In this document: piece by piece, positions 32,030 through 44,479 of the stretch | How positions within the stretch are numbered: the first letter of the stretch is position 1 | How the letters are laid out: each line of letters starts with the position of its first letter | Assembly: GCA_019054805.1 (NCBI GenBank) | Contig: JAHQIY010000003.1 | Span: 2,294,001-2,358,000, forward strand | DNA from: Brachionus manjavacas | Taxonomy: Eukaryota; Rotifera; Eurotatoria; Ploima; Brachionidae | DNA length: 64,000 bases | Direction: 5' to 3' | Translations under genes and position numbers: made by a program | Notes under the pieces: model-generated | Told to the model about the DNA's origin: nothing | Database searches by the model: none | Seen by the model: only the letters and a program-made list of their open reading frames with translations

Positions 32030-33480
32030 TTTTTTTGATATTTTATTAAAATAATTTTTTTTATGTCTATTAGAAAAAAGAGAACTCTAAAAACAAACAG
32101 TATTGCGACAAAATCATGATTTTTTGAAGACAAAATTTTAAAATTTAATAAATATGGCAGCATTTTTTTTTCATTTAGATTTTTTTTTGGTAATTGATTT
32201 ATAGGCGCAAAAACTTAAAATTGGAACTTCCAATCTAAGAATTTTATTAGAAAAAAATTGGAAAAATTGGAAAAAAAATGAAAAAAAGCCTAGGTCAATC
32301 TGCAATGAATTTTTTAAACATGGATCGTCAAATTTTTTCAATATTTTTTAGCAAATAAACGATTCATTACATACAAAAAAAAAACTTGAGTTCAAATAAA
32401 TATTTTTTTTTATCCTATAATATAACAGTAGTGCTACCAAATCATAATTTTTTGAAAATAAAGTTTTAACATTTAATGAATGTTAAAACTTTATTGGCAA
32501 CTTTTTTTTTTCATTTACTGTAAAACCTAGAAAACTACTCCATGAGCTTCTCAATAAGAAATTATTGGGAAATTAATTATCACTTATTTTAAAAAAAAAA
32601 AAACTGGTTAAAATTCAAAGCTTAAACTTAGTTTCGATTCATTCTAAAAATTTCGGTTAAAAACTTTCATGCTATATCATTAGTATGTAATGCTGATTAA
32701 AATGAGTCATAGATCTTTTCTCTATCATGTTCCATTCGAAAAATATCTTTAAAAAACGCCAAAAAATGACCACTTTGTAAAATTCCAAAATGCTGTTTTT
32801 TTATTCTTTTTGCTATAACTGTCTATAGTAATATTGAATCCAAATAAAATTTTACAAAATCATAGATGACTAAATAAGCTATAAATATATAAATTAAATT
32901 AGTAGGTATCCCTTTTGGTTTGACCAAGGAGTCATGAGTAAACCAAAATTTGGTATCTCATTTTTAGGAATGTATTGACCTAAGTGCTTAAAGTAAAATA
33001 TCTAAATTTAAAGATTAGAGTATAATTATTTATTATACTTTAATTATTTATTTTTATTTATTATACTTTTAAGTGCTTAAAGTAAAATATCTAAATTTAA
33101 AGATTAAAGATTAATTATTTATAATTTATAAATATATAAATTAAATTAGTAGGTATCAAGAAATATTAACGTAAGTCCTCAACAACCTAAACGTTTTTGC
33201 AGAAGACCAAAAAAATATTAAATTGATTTTTTATAATAATTTGTTTTGTGTTTTATTTTGGTTTAATTTTTTTAAATTAGCTACTTAAAAAAATACTTTA
33301 GCTCCTCGAAAAAATATAATCCTATTTTTTTTTAGTTTACTAGATAAAATTAACACTAGATATAATTGAATAGTTACTCAATATTTTATTTGATTAATTA
33401 ATTAATTTATTAAAATCGATCAAATAAAGGTTATAAATCCTCTTCAAATTCTCAATTAATTAAAAAAATTGAAAAGGATG
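32030..33480. repeat. Intergenic DNA with local direct duplications and a palindrome
   Basis: No gene seen. Direct repeats: AGTGCTTAAAGTAAAATATC and following bases at ~32983-33017 and 33071-33105; AAATTAAATTAGTAGGTATC at ~32892-32911 and 33138-33157; and a diverged pair ~32100-32185 and ~32427-32520 (ATCATGATTTTTTGAA against ATCATAATTTTTTGAA). A perfect 15-bp palindrome, TAAAGTTTTAACATT with its mirror, lies at 32459-32493. Confidence 0.6.
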
Positions 33481-33640
33481 TATACAGACACCCACTCTTC
33501 GAATACGACTAGTTCCGAGAAGACCGAATCTAGCAGTGAAGACACTGATTTAAACAAATATATGTAACATAATTCTTTTCTGGTCATTTATATTGGCCAA
33601 AAGAGTCAACCATGTTCAAACCACTCAATCAAAAAAAGAG
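33481..33640 (+). CDS. Possible small Ser/Thr-rich protein, two exons
   Basis: An ATG at ~33480 opens MYTDTHSSNTTSSEKTESSS, continuing to NKYM-stop. A donor-like AT|GTAACATAAT at ~33564 and acceptor CCAAAAG|AGTCAAC ~40 bp later would extend it by NHVQTTQSKKELLQKKSN. The total would be under 55 residues. No family recognised and the splice is speculative. Confidence 0.2.
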
Positions 33641-33964
33641 CTTCTTCAAAAAAAATCAAATTGATGCTGAACATGTTCATGAGTCGCGAAGTAAAGAAGA
33701 ATTAATTTCAATTTATTTTAAATAGTTTTTTTCATTTTCTTTTATATTAAATAATGACTCTTAATATTTTGGCACAATATTTTTAGAAAAAATTCCACAG
33801 AAATAGTAAAAAACCCATAAATATATAAAAAAGTAATAATATTAATTTTGTGTCAATTTTTAGTAATATAAAATTAATAAAAATAGTAAGAATACCCAAA
33901 AAAAAAATAATTTTTCCATTTAATCAATAATAAAAGATATTTTTTGTAAATAAAAAAAAATAAA

Positions 33965-34290
33965 ATTATCAAAAAATTGAATTTTTATCCTAGTACAACC
34001 ATTTGGGCAATAAAAACCTCTTTTTTTTTCATTGGGGCATTACAAGTTTTACAAATAATCTCTATTGATAAAGCTGGATCATTCGGCTTGAGTCTTTTAT
34101 ATGATGTTGGAGCTTGTTCAAGTTCTTTATCCGAATCTTCTTCAGATTCAAGTATGGCATTCTTTTCGTTCTAAATACAGTCCGCTGGTTGATGTTGTAG
34201 GCACGACCTTGTTTTCTTTTTTGATCCTCGCTTTGGCTTGTATATCCATGCCAATATCATTGAAGTTCATCAATTCTAAAAAAATTAATA
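33965..34290 (-). pseudogene. Fragment of an unidentified transposon-like gene with zinc-ribbon end
   Basis: In minus sense: ELMNFNDIGMDIQAKARIKK, then VVPTTSTSGLYLER. After a frame change comes NAILESEEDSDKELEQAP and SIEIICKTCNAPMKKK, then, shifted again, GFYCPNGC. The CxxC...CxxxC pairs suggest a small zinc ribbon. The FND-x-GMDI block recurs at 44600-44720 (FDLVGMDIPIQA), so this is a repeated gene family, probably mobile. Family not recognised. Confidence 0.35.
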
Positions 34291-34299
34291 ATAAATAGT

Positions 34300-35345
34300 T
34301 ATTAATAAATTTAAAGTAAATTTTTTGTGGTATATAATTTTTTGTTATGTTTTCATTAATTTAATTGTTTTATTTATAATAAGTTGGGAAAAAAAAGAAA
34401 GAGATAAAAATTTATAATTTTTGTTGTTTTTTTATATAAATTTGTGGTAATTTTACTAATTTTATTGCGTTCTGACAGCCTTAAATAATTTGTGTTTCTA
34501 GTAAAAAATATTTTTATACTGTGTTTTGTCTTTTTTCTATTAGTTAATAAAAATATCTAGTTGATTTCATATTTTTGTCTTTTTTAATTAATCCTATGCC
34601 ATTAGAGGGAAAATATAATTTAGAACCGATTTTCAGAAACAAATAATTCAAATTAGTAAAATATCTTTAAAAGAAATAAAAATAAGAATATTTCATTTAA
34701 ATTTAAAAAAAAATTATCAGTCATGGACAAAAATGGATATAAATCAATTATTCGGCTATTCGATCATACGATTTTTTCATTTGAAAAAAAATGCATTTGT
34801 CCAAACTAATGCCTGATTTAAAGAGTAAAATTGTAAATAATCAAATATAAATTTTTGTGAATAAAAATTTTTTGAATTATTAATTTTTATATTTTTATTA
34901 TTCATAAATTATTTTTTGTAAACTACATCTAATAAAATGTAATCTTTTTAAAATTTATTCCCCATTTTAAATTATTACCCCCATTTGAAATTATTAGGTT
35001 ATTTTTTTCAATTTATGATTTTTTTTATTTGATTTAATTATAAGACCATAATAGATAAAAATAGAAATCTAAGATTTTGTAATCAATTTTGCGCTATAAA
35101 AGCAGAAAAGTATTCGGAGAAAAATGATGTGAAAATTTTAATTTATTATGTCTGAGAAGAAAATAAAAAATTTATCATTTAAATCAAAAATTCTCAATTT
35201 AAATTAGAGCATTAAAACTAATTTAAATTTTTTTCTAGAAATCGTACGATTTTTGAGTTTTTTTTTATTTTTCAAAAAAGAAGGTCTTTCGATCTAAAAC
35301 TATTTAAATTATACGATCGCAAAGAATAAAAAATAAAATTTTCAA
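34300..35345. other. AT-rich intergenic DNA upstream of the squalene synthase gene
   Basis: No gene seen. TCAGTCATGGACAAAAATGG at 34718-34737 matches the terminus of the MITE at 55132-55550 (TCAGTCATGGACAAAAT on its right end), so a related element starts here; its other end was not found. TTTTTTTCTAG|AAATCG near 35240 is acceptor-like. Confidence 0.4.
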
Positions 35346-36776
35346 ATGACAAATCCAGACGCGGACACCCAAAACTTCAAGGTTCTCTACGAACATGAAA
35401 AAAAAAGACGCGAACAAGTAAGGAACAAAAAAAAAACAAAAAATGAATTTTTTTTTGCTAAGGTTGAAGCCCAGCTCGAAGAAGCCAAACAAAACATAAA
35501 CATGTCCACTGAGTTGATTAAAGAAGCTGTCCGCAAATACGAAAACATTTACCGAAAACTTATTCAGTTCAAAGATCCCGACTAGTAATTTTTTTTTAAT
35601 TTCTAATAAAATTTGAATAAAAAAATCCAATTTTTTTCAGTAAAGAAGAAAATTTAGCCGAAGAAATAGAACTAGTAAATAGTTTAATTGACTCTCTTCA
35701 AGTTAAAAATGATGTAAAAATAAAAATTAAATTAAAAAAAAATTTAATTAATCTTAAAGCCAATTGATGAATCACTTGAGTACTGCTACAAAAAATTAGA
35801 AAAAGTATCGCGTTCATTCACAGTCGTGATAAACCAGCTAAATCCGAAGATCAAAGATGAAATTTGTGTTTTTTATTTGGTCCTGAGGGCATTGGACACA
35901 ATTGAAGACGACCCAAAGCTTAGTGCCGAGACCAAAATAAAATTACTTAAAAATTTTTACTTGAACATCGGCAATGAAAATTACAGCCATGACGACATCG
36001 GCGACGAGCCAGACTATGTCGAACTGATGAAAAACTATTGCCATGTGGCTAAAATTTTTAACAAACTGGAAGAAAAGTACCAAAAAATAATCGAGGACAT
36101 AACAAAAAAAATGGCAGATGGCATGTGTGAATTTATAGAGATGAAGGGCATACAAACTTTAGAAGAGTATGATAGATACTGTCACTATGTAGCCGGGCTG
36201 GTTGGTATTGGACTGACGCGGATATTTGCGGCGTCCAATTTAGAGGACAGAAAAATAATGGAAATGGAGAGCTTGGCAAATTCGATGGGACTTTTTTTGC
36301 AAAAGACAAATATTACTAGAGATTATGCTGAAGATGTTGAGAAAAAGAGATTTTTTTGGCCCAATGAATTGTGCTCCAAATACAGTGATGACTACGCAGA
36401 GTTTTTGAAAAATCCGAGCCAGAAAGCTCTAAATTTGTTAAATAGCATGGTAAATGACGCCCTAAGACACTTTACTCAATGTGTTAGCTATTTAAAGTGT
36501 CTTGGAGACACAACTGTCTTCAAATTTTGTGCCATTCCCCAAGTAATGGCTCTTTGCACTTTGGAACTTGTTTTCAACAATGAAAGAGTTTTTTCAGAGA
36601 ATGTAAAGATAAGTCGGACAGAAAGCATTGAAATTGTTTCAAAATGCGTCAATTTTGAACAGTTTAAATTTTTAATTAAAAAGATTGTAAACAATTGGAA
36701 ACTCAAGTTAGACTCGAACTGTGAATTATTAGGCAAAACAAATTTTTTTTTAGACCAAATTTTATTAGCTCTATGA
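35346..36776 (+). CDS. FDFT1: Squalene synthase with N-terminal coiled-coil extension and no C-terminal anchor
   Basis: Joins two farnesyl diphosphates to squalene, the first committed sterol step. Exon 3 (35760-36776, 338 aa) carries the synthase: SRSFTVVI; first Asp-rich motif LVLRALDTIEDD; YCHYVAGLVGIGLTRIF; NSMGLFLQKTNITRDYAED (second Asp-rich motif); FCAIPQVMA. All are near identical to the family. It has no in-frame Met upstream inside the exon. The preceding exons 35346-35584 and 35641-35713, joined through GT-AG introns of 56 and 46 bp in matching phase, give 104 residues of charged coiled coil (VEAQLEEAKQNINMSTELI...) in place of the usual N-terminus. The protein ends at LDQILLAL, before the membrane helix found in animal and yeast enzymes. 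Alternative: the coiled coil is a separate gene whose unspliced frame stops at TGA 35765-35767, and the true first exon was missed. Confidence 0.85.
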
Positions 36777-36787
36777 AATTAAATTAA

Positions 36788-36793
36788 AATAAA
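36788..36793 (+). terminator. Poly(A) signal of the squalene synthase gene
   Basis: AATAAA 11 nt after the stop codon; the first hexamer downstream. Confidence 0.45.
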
Positions 36794-39179
36794 TTATATG
36801 TTGTAAAAAAGTTTTAATTAGCGTTTACAATTTAAAATTTTGAGTTTGAATCTGATTTGATTTTATGAGAAGAATTCAATAATGAAATGTTTTTGTGTCA
36901 CTCCTTCCAAAAATTCCAAAGTTAACTTTGTTATTATTAACATATTAACAAAAACTTATGTAAAGAATAGAAAAGACAGTTTAAAATTTTGAATTTTTTG
37001 TTTATAATTTTGAAAAAATTTTATCGTAATTTATTAGAACCAAAATTAATAATAATAATCTCATTTTAAAGCGAATAGCCTTTTTTATTAAATTTATTTC
37101 AAGTCAAAGACTTGAATTTAATTTTTGCTTTAACTAAAAGCAATTTTTGCGAATTTACATGATACAAGTTAGATGGGTTCACAAGAAATAGATTGAATAA
37201 ATAATCAATTTTTGCTAATTTTACCTCAATAAAAATTAAGTTTTGAATAAATTTTTACACATAGCAAACTTCTTATCCATTACTTTCTCCTATAAAAAAT
37301 AATCTAAATATATAATGTAATAATAATGTTGGTAATCGACTCCAATCGATTGATAAAAATCATAAATCGAATTTTTTTTTAGTCGATTTAACACTCAAAA
37401 ACCGGAGGGGATTTTCGGCCCTTTTTGTTACTTCTTTTGCTTGTTGTTCCAAAAATTTTATCTTTTTGGAATTTTTTTTTCCCATCAAAACTAAAATCAA
37501 AAAATATTATAAATAATTAATTTTGATTACAAAATTATTTTATTTTCATGCTAAAAAAAGTATACGTTAAATCCGGAGAGGGTTTTTTTGAACCCTCCAT
37601 AATTATTGAACCATGTCTCGATGAAGAGCTTTTGAAGTTCTTAGTAATGCGGATGATACCTAACCTGAAGTTTCTGATGAAAATTATAATGATTATCAGG
37701 AAAATGATGACTTTGATAATAGTTTCGAATAAGAAATGGAAACATCAAATCATTTTTATACTGAATATGACTCAGATAATAAATAACCTGAATAAGAAGA
37801 AACTAATAATTAAAAAACTTCGAAAAAGGATCTGGTTCATAATGAATGACAGAGAAGGTACAGGTCTCAGAAAAAAGATAAATTTCTAATGATGACTTTT
37901 TTTAAAATAATAGATAATTTAGGACAACTTTTAAATCATGATTATAATCAAATGATCAAAATTTAATTGATTAAAATCTAATAAAAATGATATAATTAGT
38001 TTTTTTTTATTTTTTTTAATAAGATGTTAATTATTTAAAAAAAAAAAAAAAATCTTTTTTTTCTAATTGACCTTTAATTAATTCTTTTAAAATCATTTTT
38101 CGAAAATTTAAAGACAAATTTAAAATCGACATTAAGGTATCCAAATTTAAGGGCTCAAAAAAACGCTTTAAATGATATTTAAATATCAATTAAATTATAT
38201 TAAGGCGAAACAAAGTTAAATTTTTTATTGTATTATTTCAAAATATTTATTAAGTACTTAATTTACTTCAGATAAAAATTCAAATAATTTTCTACCTAAT
38301 TATTGATTAAACAAATAATGTTAAATAATGTTTAATAAAGTTTAGTCATTTATTATTAAAAAATTGATAAAAAATATATTTTTATTTAAATCAAAAACTA
38401 AAAATTTGATTTGAAATTTACATTTGATCATGAACTTCAATTTGGCATATTTTAGTTATGTAAAATGCTTAATAATAAGCAAATTTTCTAAATGCTGAAA
38501 AATAAGTCTGCAAAATAATCTAAAATTTTCTGCATTTTGCACGCCATTAAAAAGCATTCATATGAAATACATTTGAAAATCCATCTTTCGAATTCTTTTT
38601 GAAAATAAAAATAGTAGCTATATCATCCGCAGAAAGAAGTGAATATTGTCTGTTTGTTTTATTTCTTTTTGTTATGTCAATAATAAAAATGCAAAAAAAA
38701 CGTGGACTAATTACTGACCCTTGTTGAACTCATCCAAAATTTTTGAGATGAGTTTTCATTCAAAAGTTACTATATCTAAATATATTTTTAAAGAGCGCAA
38801 AATTCTCTATTAAATGATATATATTTCAATTATTTTTGATTCTCGTCGGAGGATTTACCAAAGACCCTAACTTTTTTATTTAAATTATAAAACTAGACAA
38901 AATTCTGAACAAATCTTAGGTTTCCTTTTTTTTATTTAAAGCTTAGTTAATCCAGAAAAAAGTCAAAACATTGTTCAATTTCTAAAAAAAAATCATTAAA
39001 ATTTAATTTTCATCTTTTATATTTGTTATGTTGCAATATTTTAAATGATCTTAATTTAAAATTTATCAAACACATTAAAAATGTCAAAACATTTTGTTGA
39101 AGATTTTTAATTAACAATTAAAAAGCGAACAAATTAATCGCTATTCTTTTGTGACAAAAGAATTCGTTATTTTTTCAGA
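36794..39179. other. AT-rich intergenic DNA with one acidic ORF trace
   Basis: At ~37610-37800 a plus-strand frame with several stops reads as acidic pieces (SDENYNDYQENDDFDNSFE, EMETSNHFYTEYDSDNK), resembling the acidic N-terminus of some transposases. Nothing catalytic was seen. The 113-codon frame 37548-37889 is the +1 shadow of this. No other feature recognised. Confidence 0.35.
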
Positions 39180-39520
39180 ATATACAATTAATCCAATACG
39201 ACACGTGTCACTGAAATCTGTATCTCACGATCAATAAACACCGTAACATGACTCCTTCTTCGAGTGTCATCTTAATGGATGATTTTAATATGCCAGACGT
39301 GAAGCGGAGTGAGAAAGCAACACCGGTTTTAACAAATTTTACTTCGCTCACTTCAGTTCGTCATCTTCATCAATGATTTGCCTGTAAACTTTACGCTGAC
39401 GACACAAAGCTAATGAACCCCGTTCAACGCGCCACCAGAGTTGGGTTTCGAAGTCAGTGTCGTGTTCTGAGGCATTCGATTCCTTTTGAGTTAACGAGGT
39501 TTATTTGATCTGGGTTCGGC
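39180..39520 (+). pseudogene. LINE remnant, endonuclease joined to RT by deletion
   Basis: SSSVILMDDFNMPDVKRSEK (~39260-39320) is the late APE-endonuclease block (family: GDFNMPDV). Right after a short gap comes FVIFINDLPVNF and, in another frame, YADDTKLMNP (~39390-39420), RT palm motifs that normally lie more than 1 kb further on. A large internal deletion is therefore implied. Local G+C is higher than the flanks. Non-functional. Confidence 0.6.
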
Positions 39521-40250
39521 GTCTGAAGATTGTTTTGTATGGTGAATGGTAGCATTGGTTGGTTGATTGTGAAATCGGGTAATTATTTTGAATTGTTTTG
39601 ATTTAATTGTGGTGCTTCATTAGAGAATACTTGATTTCTTGGAGGTGCGTCAAATGGCGTGTTTCTTAATTTTGAAGAGTAGCTGTGTATTGGACGCATT
39701 GGAAAAGGGTTTGTGTATGCATAATTTTGAGAATAGTCCAGCGTATGGTAGGCTTGGTTGATCATGTTCGCCGTTTGCTACAGCTGTGTGGTTTGTGTGG
39801 TAGAAGGATGCGCCACAGTTGCAAAAATTGTAATTTTTGATGACAATTTGAATTTTAATTTGTTGAATTTTTGACTCATTTTTTTCTGCTTCAATATTTT
39901 GATGAAAAGAAAGAATATGACCATAAAAATAAAAAGTTTTAATTAATTAATTAATTAAAAAATGACTTATTCACTTTAAAACAACTATAATTCCAAACAA
40001 AAGATCCGAAATGAAACCCGAACTTAACTAAAAAACAATAATTAAAAAAAATAATTAAATAGCTTAAAAATATATATTTAAACCTTAAACACATTGCTGA
40101 TAAAATTACACACTGCTAAAAATGAATAGTTATACAATTCCTTTTAAAAATATTCACTAATCCCAGATCTTGGAGACAAAGGTGATAGATCCACACATTT
40201 AAAATGATAATTCGTTTATTATACCAAACACAACATCGAAAATTGTTTTA
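39521..40250. other. Spacer between LINE remnant and Ulp1-like ORF
   Basis: A minus-strand frame at 39583-39765 (AYHTLDYSQNYAYTNPFPM) has protein-like composition but no recognised family. The remainder is AT-rich. Confidence 0.3.
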
Positions 40251-40673
40251 ATGAATGGAATTTTCGAGCAAAATGGTAAAAGTTATTTGTATAACGATCA
40301 AATTTTTAACTTCCGCTTCGTAGTTGGGCCTATTCTAATAAATAATAATCACTGGTATTGTTTTTATGTAAATTGCGAAAATGGAGATTTTGTCTTTTTA
40401 GATCCAAAGACAGAAAATGCAGACAATGAAATGGTGGCTGTCCAAAACTGGAAAAAATTTGCGGATTATTTAAATTTCAAAAAACAATGGAACTTAAAAC
40501 GGATTTCGAATATCACACGTCAAAAAGACTTAGATGGTTATATTTGTCAATACTTAAAGCATTTAATTAATGATAATTTTAACTTATGTTTTGTTTCAAA
40601 AAATAGTTTGGCTCAACTCGACAATGTCAGAAATGACATGATTAATGAGTTTAAATCAAAAATATTCGATTAA
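40251..40673 (+). CDS. Ulp1/SENP-like (C48) cysteine protease fragment, catalytic Cys apparently lost
   Basis: 140 residues. VVGPILINNNHWYCFYVNCE carries the family's catalytic His context (xHWxxxxI/V), FVFLDPKTEN the catalytic Asp context, and RQKDLDGYICQYLKHLI aligns to the family's Q-x-[DN]-C-G-x-x-x-C block. In that alignment the nucleophile position is Leu, so the protein is probably inactive. Ulp1-like domains cleave SUMO or related tags and are also common passengers of DNA transposons. It is not near a recognisable element end and is shorter than a full domain (~200 aa). It could be a gene fragment or an exon. Confidence 0.5.
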   Translation: MNGIFEQNGKSYLYNDQIFNFRFVVGPILINNNHWYCFYVNCENGDFVFLDPKTENADNEMVAVQNWKKFADYLNFKKQWNLKRISNITRQKDLDGYICQYLKHLINDNFNLCFVSKNSLAQLDNVRNDMINEFKSKIFD

Positions 40674-40679
40674 TTAATT

Positions 40680-43199
40680 AACTTTTTTTTTTGTAAAATT
40701 TGCTTAAATCCTTTTCTTTTTAAAAACTTCACCCCAGTTTATTTTCAAATAGGGTTGTATCATTTATTTTTATTAATTAATATGACTTGTTTAGATTTGG
40801 TAGAAAATTTAAACAATAAAAATAACTATTTATATAATAATTTTTGCTTTGAATGCTCAAAATATAGATAAGTTTTTTCAAATAAAGGAATTTGTTAAAA
40901 TGTTTAAGTTAATCAAATTGGAATGGGTCAGTAATCGCTGTATTTCAGTTAGTACAGAAAATGGTCTAATAATAAGCCCAAAAAATGATCTAACATTTTT
41001 TGATTGAATTTATTTTACAAATTAATTTTTTGAATTTTTCATTTTTAATAACTTGTATTAAATAAAACGCGTTTTTTTCGGGTGGATATGGTTACAAATT
41101 TAATAGTTGTAAACTCACAATTTGATTAAAAATAATAAATTTATTAGAAAACATTTTTTTCTTTAAATTTTATTTTTAATTGAAAAATTGTTTTTCTCAT
41201 TTTTTAAAGCTAACAGAAAAATATGTAGTCCATATTTTTATTAAGAATTTAGATTTTGTATTTGATTGTAGACAATTCTGCATGCTTTACATTTTAGCTT
41301 AGATTTTTTGATATAAAGAATTCAATTTAGTATTGTTTTTTACTTTGAACATTTTCTTCTTTTGAAAATTTTGTCATTAACTTCAATTTGCTTAATTTAA
41401 TTACTATTCAATTAAATTTATTATGACAAGTTATTTAAAGGGTCTTTGAAAAATTCCTTAAAATTTAACTTGTACTTTTTTAATTCTTTTTAGCTTATTA
41501 AAAAGACAAAACTCTTAATTTAAAAAAACTTTTAAATTCAATTCAAAAATATAAAAAAATAACAATGGCTTCCTTTGTTTAATCAATACTCAATTAATAG
41601 CTTATTTTTTAATGTGTGTAAAATTTCTGGTCAATATCTAATTCTGATTAAAATATATTTGTAAAGAACAATCAGTTTAATGAATTTTCATTTTGTTCAT
41701 TAACCTAAAGATTTTGATGTATTTTCATTTACTGCAAAAATCATCCGATTAAAATAAACTAGGGTTCAATTTAGAAGTAAAAAATTTTCTAAAAAATGAT
41801 ATATCATTGTGGTATTCGAATTTTCTTGATCTCCGAGGATAATTTGGTGTCAGGGTTTGAGTGATACCTGGGCATAGGATATGCGAAAAAATAAAAATTT
41901 CATACAGCCATTATTTTTTTTGAAAATAGACAAAATTCTGACCAAATTTCCACAGTATTATCACAATTGGATTGAACTTTTTTTTCTAATTGATTAAAAA
42001 TTGAAATTATTTTTAACCTAGATTCCAAAATTATAATTTTGTTTTTATTTTGATCAATTTTAACCGTTTACTTAAAATTAGATAATTATTTTTTAATTAT
42101 TAAGTATACTTCAACATTTTTAAAATATTTTATGAAATTTTAATTGCCAATTTTTTAAAATTATTCCAGACTTGTTTTTAAGTCACAGTTTTAAGTCTAG
42201 GTCAGAAAAATTTAAGTCAAAGTCAATACCAAAATGAACAAGCATTTGCTTTTACCAACTTTTAGCATGTAATTAAAAATTAAATTAAAAATTATTTTTT
42301 CAATTAAAATTTCTAAAAAGTTTTAATAATTAATTTAAAAAAAAACGAATTTTCTTTACTGTGAAAACTTTTGTAGATATTCCCCCACCATGATTTATTC
42401 TGATCAAAGCCGATGAAAAAATTATTGAAATTTTCTAATTAATAAATTATCATTAAATCAACTAGTTATTTTTAATAGATTTAGAACCTTTAAGCCACTT
42501 ATGTTTTGCTAGAGTTTCATAAAATATTTTTGAATCATTGTTTACTTACTGAGAATTTACCTAAAAAATTTGAAACAGAAACTGTATAAATTAAGAGATT
42601 TTTACTTTTAATACTGCTTGGCGTTTATCGATAGTTCTATAGGTAACTATCTTGAAAATTGAAGTGTAAATATAAGATATGCTGAATGTAATTAAGTTTT
42701 TATTTTTTGAAATAACTATTTAAATTCTTGCCAGGAATGAGCTTAAGAAAGTTTTGAATTATTTTTTTGTTGCTAGTAAATAGAAGTTTGATGCTTAAAA
42801 GAAAGTTTGCTTTTAATTAATCACGATTTGTAAGTGAGATCTTAATTATCTTCACTTAAAAATTTCAACATTGTTCAAAATTCTGGACGACTTTACAACT
42901 GGACAGACTGAACAAGTATGACTTATAAATTTGTTTTTTAATTTTTAATTCTTTTGAATTGATTACATTAATGAACTAGAATTTTTTTTTCAAATGAGTT
43001 ACTAAACATTTTTAATAGCAACTATTTAAAAGATGATTTTAAATTTTCTGATAAAAATTGAAAATTTGTGATATTAACAATTTAGTTTTGATATTTTTCT
43101 AAATTTTTTTACAAAGTTTTAATGAAAATGTTTATTTTTACTTTAAATTTTCCAGAAAACGTGGTGAAATCCAAGTCAACCGCTAATTTTAAAATGGCT
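40680..43199. other. Long AT-rich intergenic stretch, nothing recognised
   Basis: No coding frame, RNA gene or clear transposon was seen. A trace of AAGTC-rich repeat (AAGTCACAG..AAGTCTAGGTC..AAGTCAAAGTC) at 42180-42230 resembles the repeat at 53160-53512. Confidence 0.45.
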
Positions 43200-43321
43200 T
43201 TAGATAAGTTCAATGGAATCGGCTGCTACAGCTCTACACGGCCAATTGGCGGTGATGGGCTTAGACAATCTACATGTTAGGTGTCGCAGCAAGAACTACC
43301 ACTACTACTACTACTACTAAA
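43200..43321 (+). repeat. Retroposon-like 3' end with (ACT)n tail
   Basis: A block of raised G+C (GAATCGGCTGCTACAGCTC, CCAATTGGCGGTGATGGGC) ends in CTACCACTACTACTACTACT at ~43296-43318. Mixed-sequence DNA running into a trinucleotide tail is typical of LINE/SINE 3' ends; the family is not identified. Confidence 0.35.
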
Positions 43322-44479
43322 TTAAAAACATTAATTTTTTTTAAGTTTTATTAAATTTCTTTTTTTACATTGACAATTCAAATGAAGTAAACCTGTGGTT
43401 ATAATAATAGCCTACTGAAAAACATTATTTTACTGTTTAATTAGTTCAAATACCTTTTTTTAAGGCTTGTTTAAAAAAATTAAAAAATATTAACTAAAAT
43501 TGTTTTTACAAGGATCATACTAAAATAATAAGGAAATAAGAAAAATTCATAAAAGCTGAAACGGAAGATTTTCTAAAGTTAGTTAGACTATCGTTTTTGA
43601 ACCAAGTCACTACTCAGTCCTACAGCATATTTTCTTGCGACTTTATAGTCAACTATTTATTTAAATTCTGTGCATCCCAGCAACCAAATCTTATTTAGGA
43701 TCCAACTAAATAAAATTTGGTTATTTTTATTTTCTTTATAAAAAAAACTATTACCCTTGGATCCAGGCAACAAATGTTCACTTATTTTAAGAAACGACTG
43801 TTTACAAAATTCCTAGAAAATTCTGTACTGTTATAGATTAGCAGGCGATTTTCAATTTTTGGTCGCTTAAATCTTTTCAAGATGCATCTTTATAAGATTA
43901 TGCAAACCAGCAACATTTGTCTGGAATTATTTTAAAATTAATTGCTTTTATGTTTTTAAAATCTTTTTTAATATGGTCACCATGCATTTCATAATTTGAG
44001 AATAAGAGTGAAAAATAGGAATAAAAAATCAAGAATAAGAACATTGAAATGAAAATAGATAAAAACTTGGAGCTGAAGTTTCCATAAATATTCAATAATA
44101 CGTTTTGAACCAATTTTTAATATTAACAATAATAATACCATTGAGAATCGGTGAAATACCGGAGCATTTTGTCAGGCACTTTAAGCAGTGTTGACTCCTA
44201 ACCTTTCTTTTTAAATGCAAACTTGTCCGCTCTTTTATTCAAATAGACACATATAAAATCTCAATCCTAAATTGAATGAAATACCTCAAAAATTTTATTT
44301 ATTTACCGCAATTTCATTAGAATTACACCAATTAATAAGAAAAATAATAAAATGACACTTTTTTTCACATTGACACCAAATAATTAGAAAAATACCAAAA
44401 GAATTAAAAAGAAATAAATTTTTTTTTCTACCACATTTTGGACTAGTCCAGTGTCTTTTTTTAGCCACCTTCCACAAAA
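43322..44479. other. AT-rich intergenic DNA, nothing recognised
   Basis: No coding frame with protein-like composition. The short frames at 43898-44113 and 44295-44477 (minus) are AT-driven. Confidence 0.45.

Noticed and set aside
35767-35796. TGATG overlap as a restart for squalene synthase
   Set aside because: The ATG at 35767 is not in the synthase frame and hits TAG after ten codons, so it cannot start the enzyme.
35304-36736. Minus-strand ORFs across the squalene synthase gene
   Set aside because: Antisense shadows of the coding exons.
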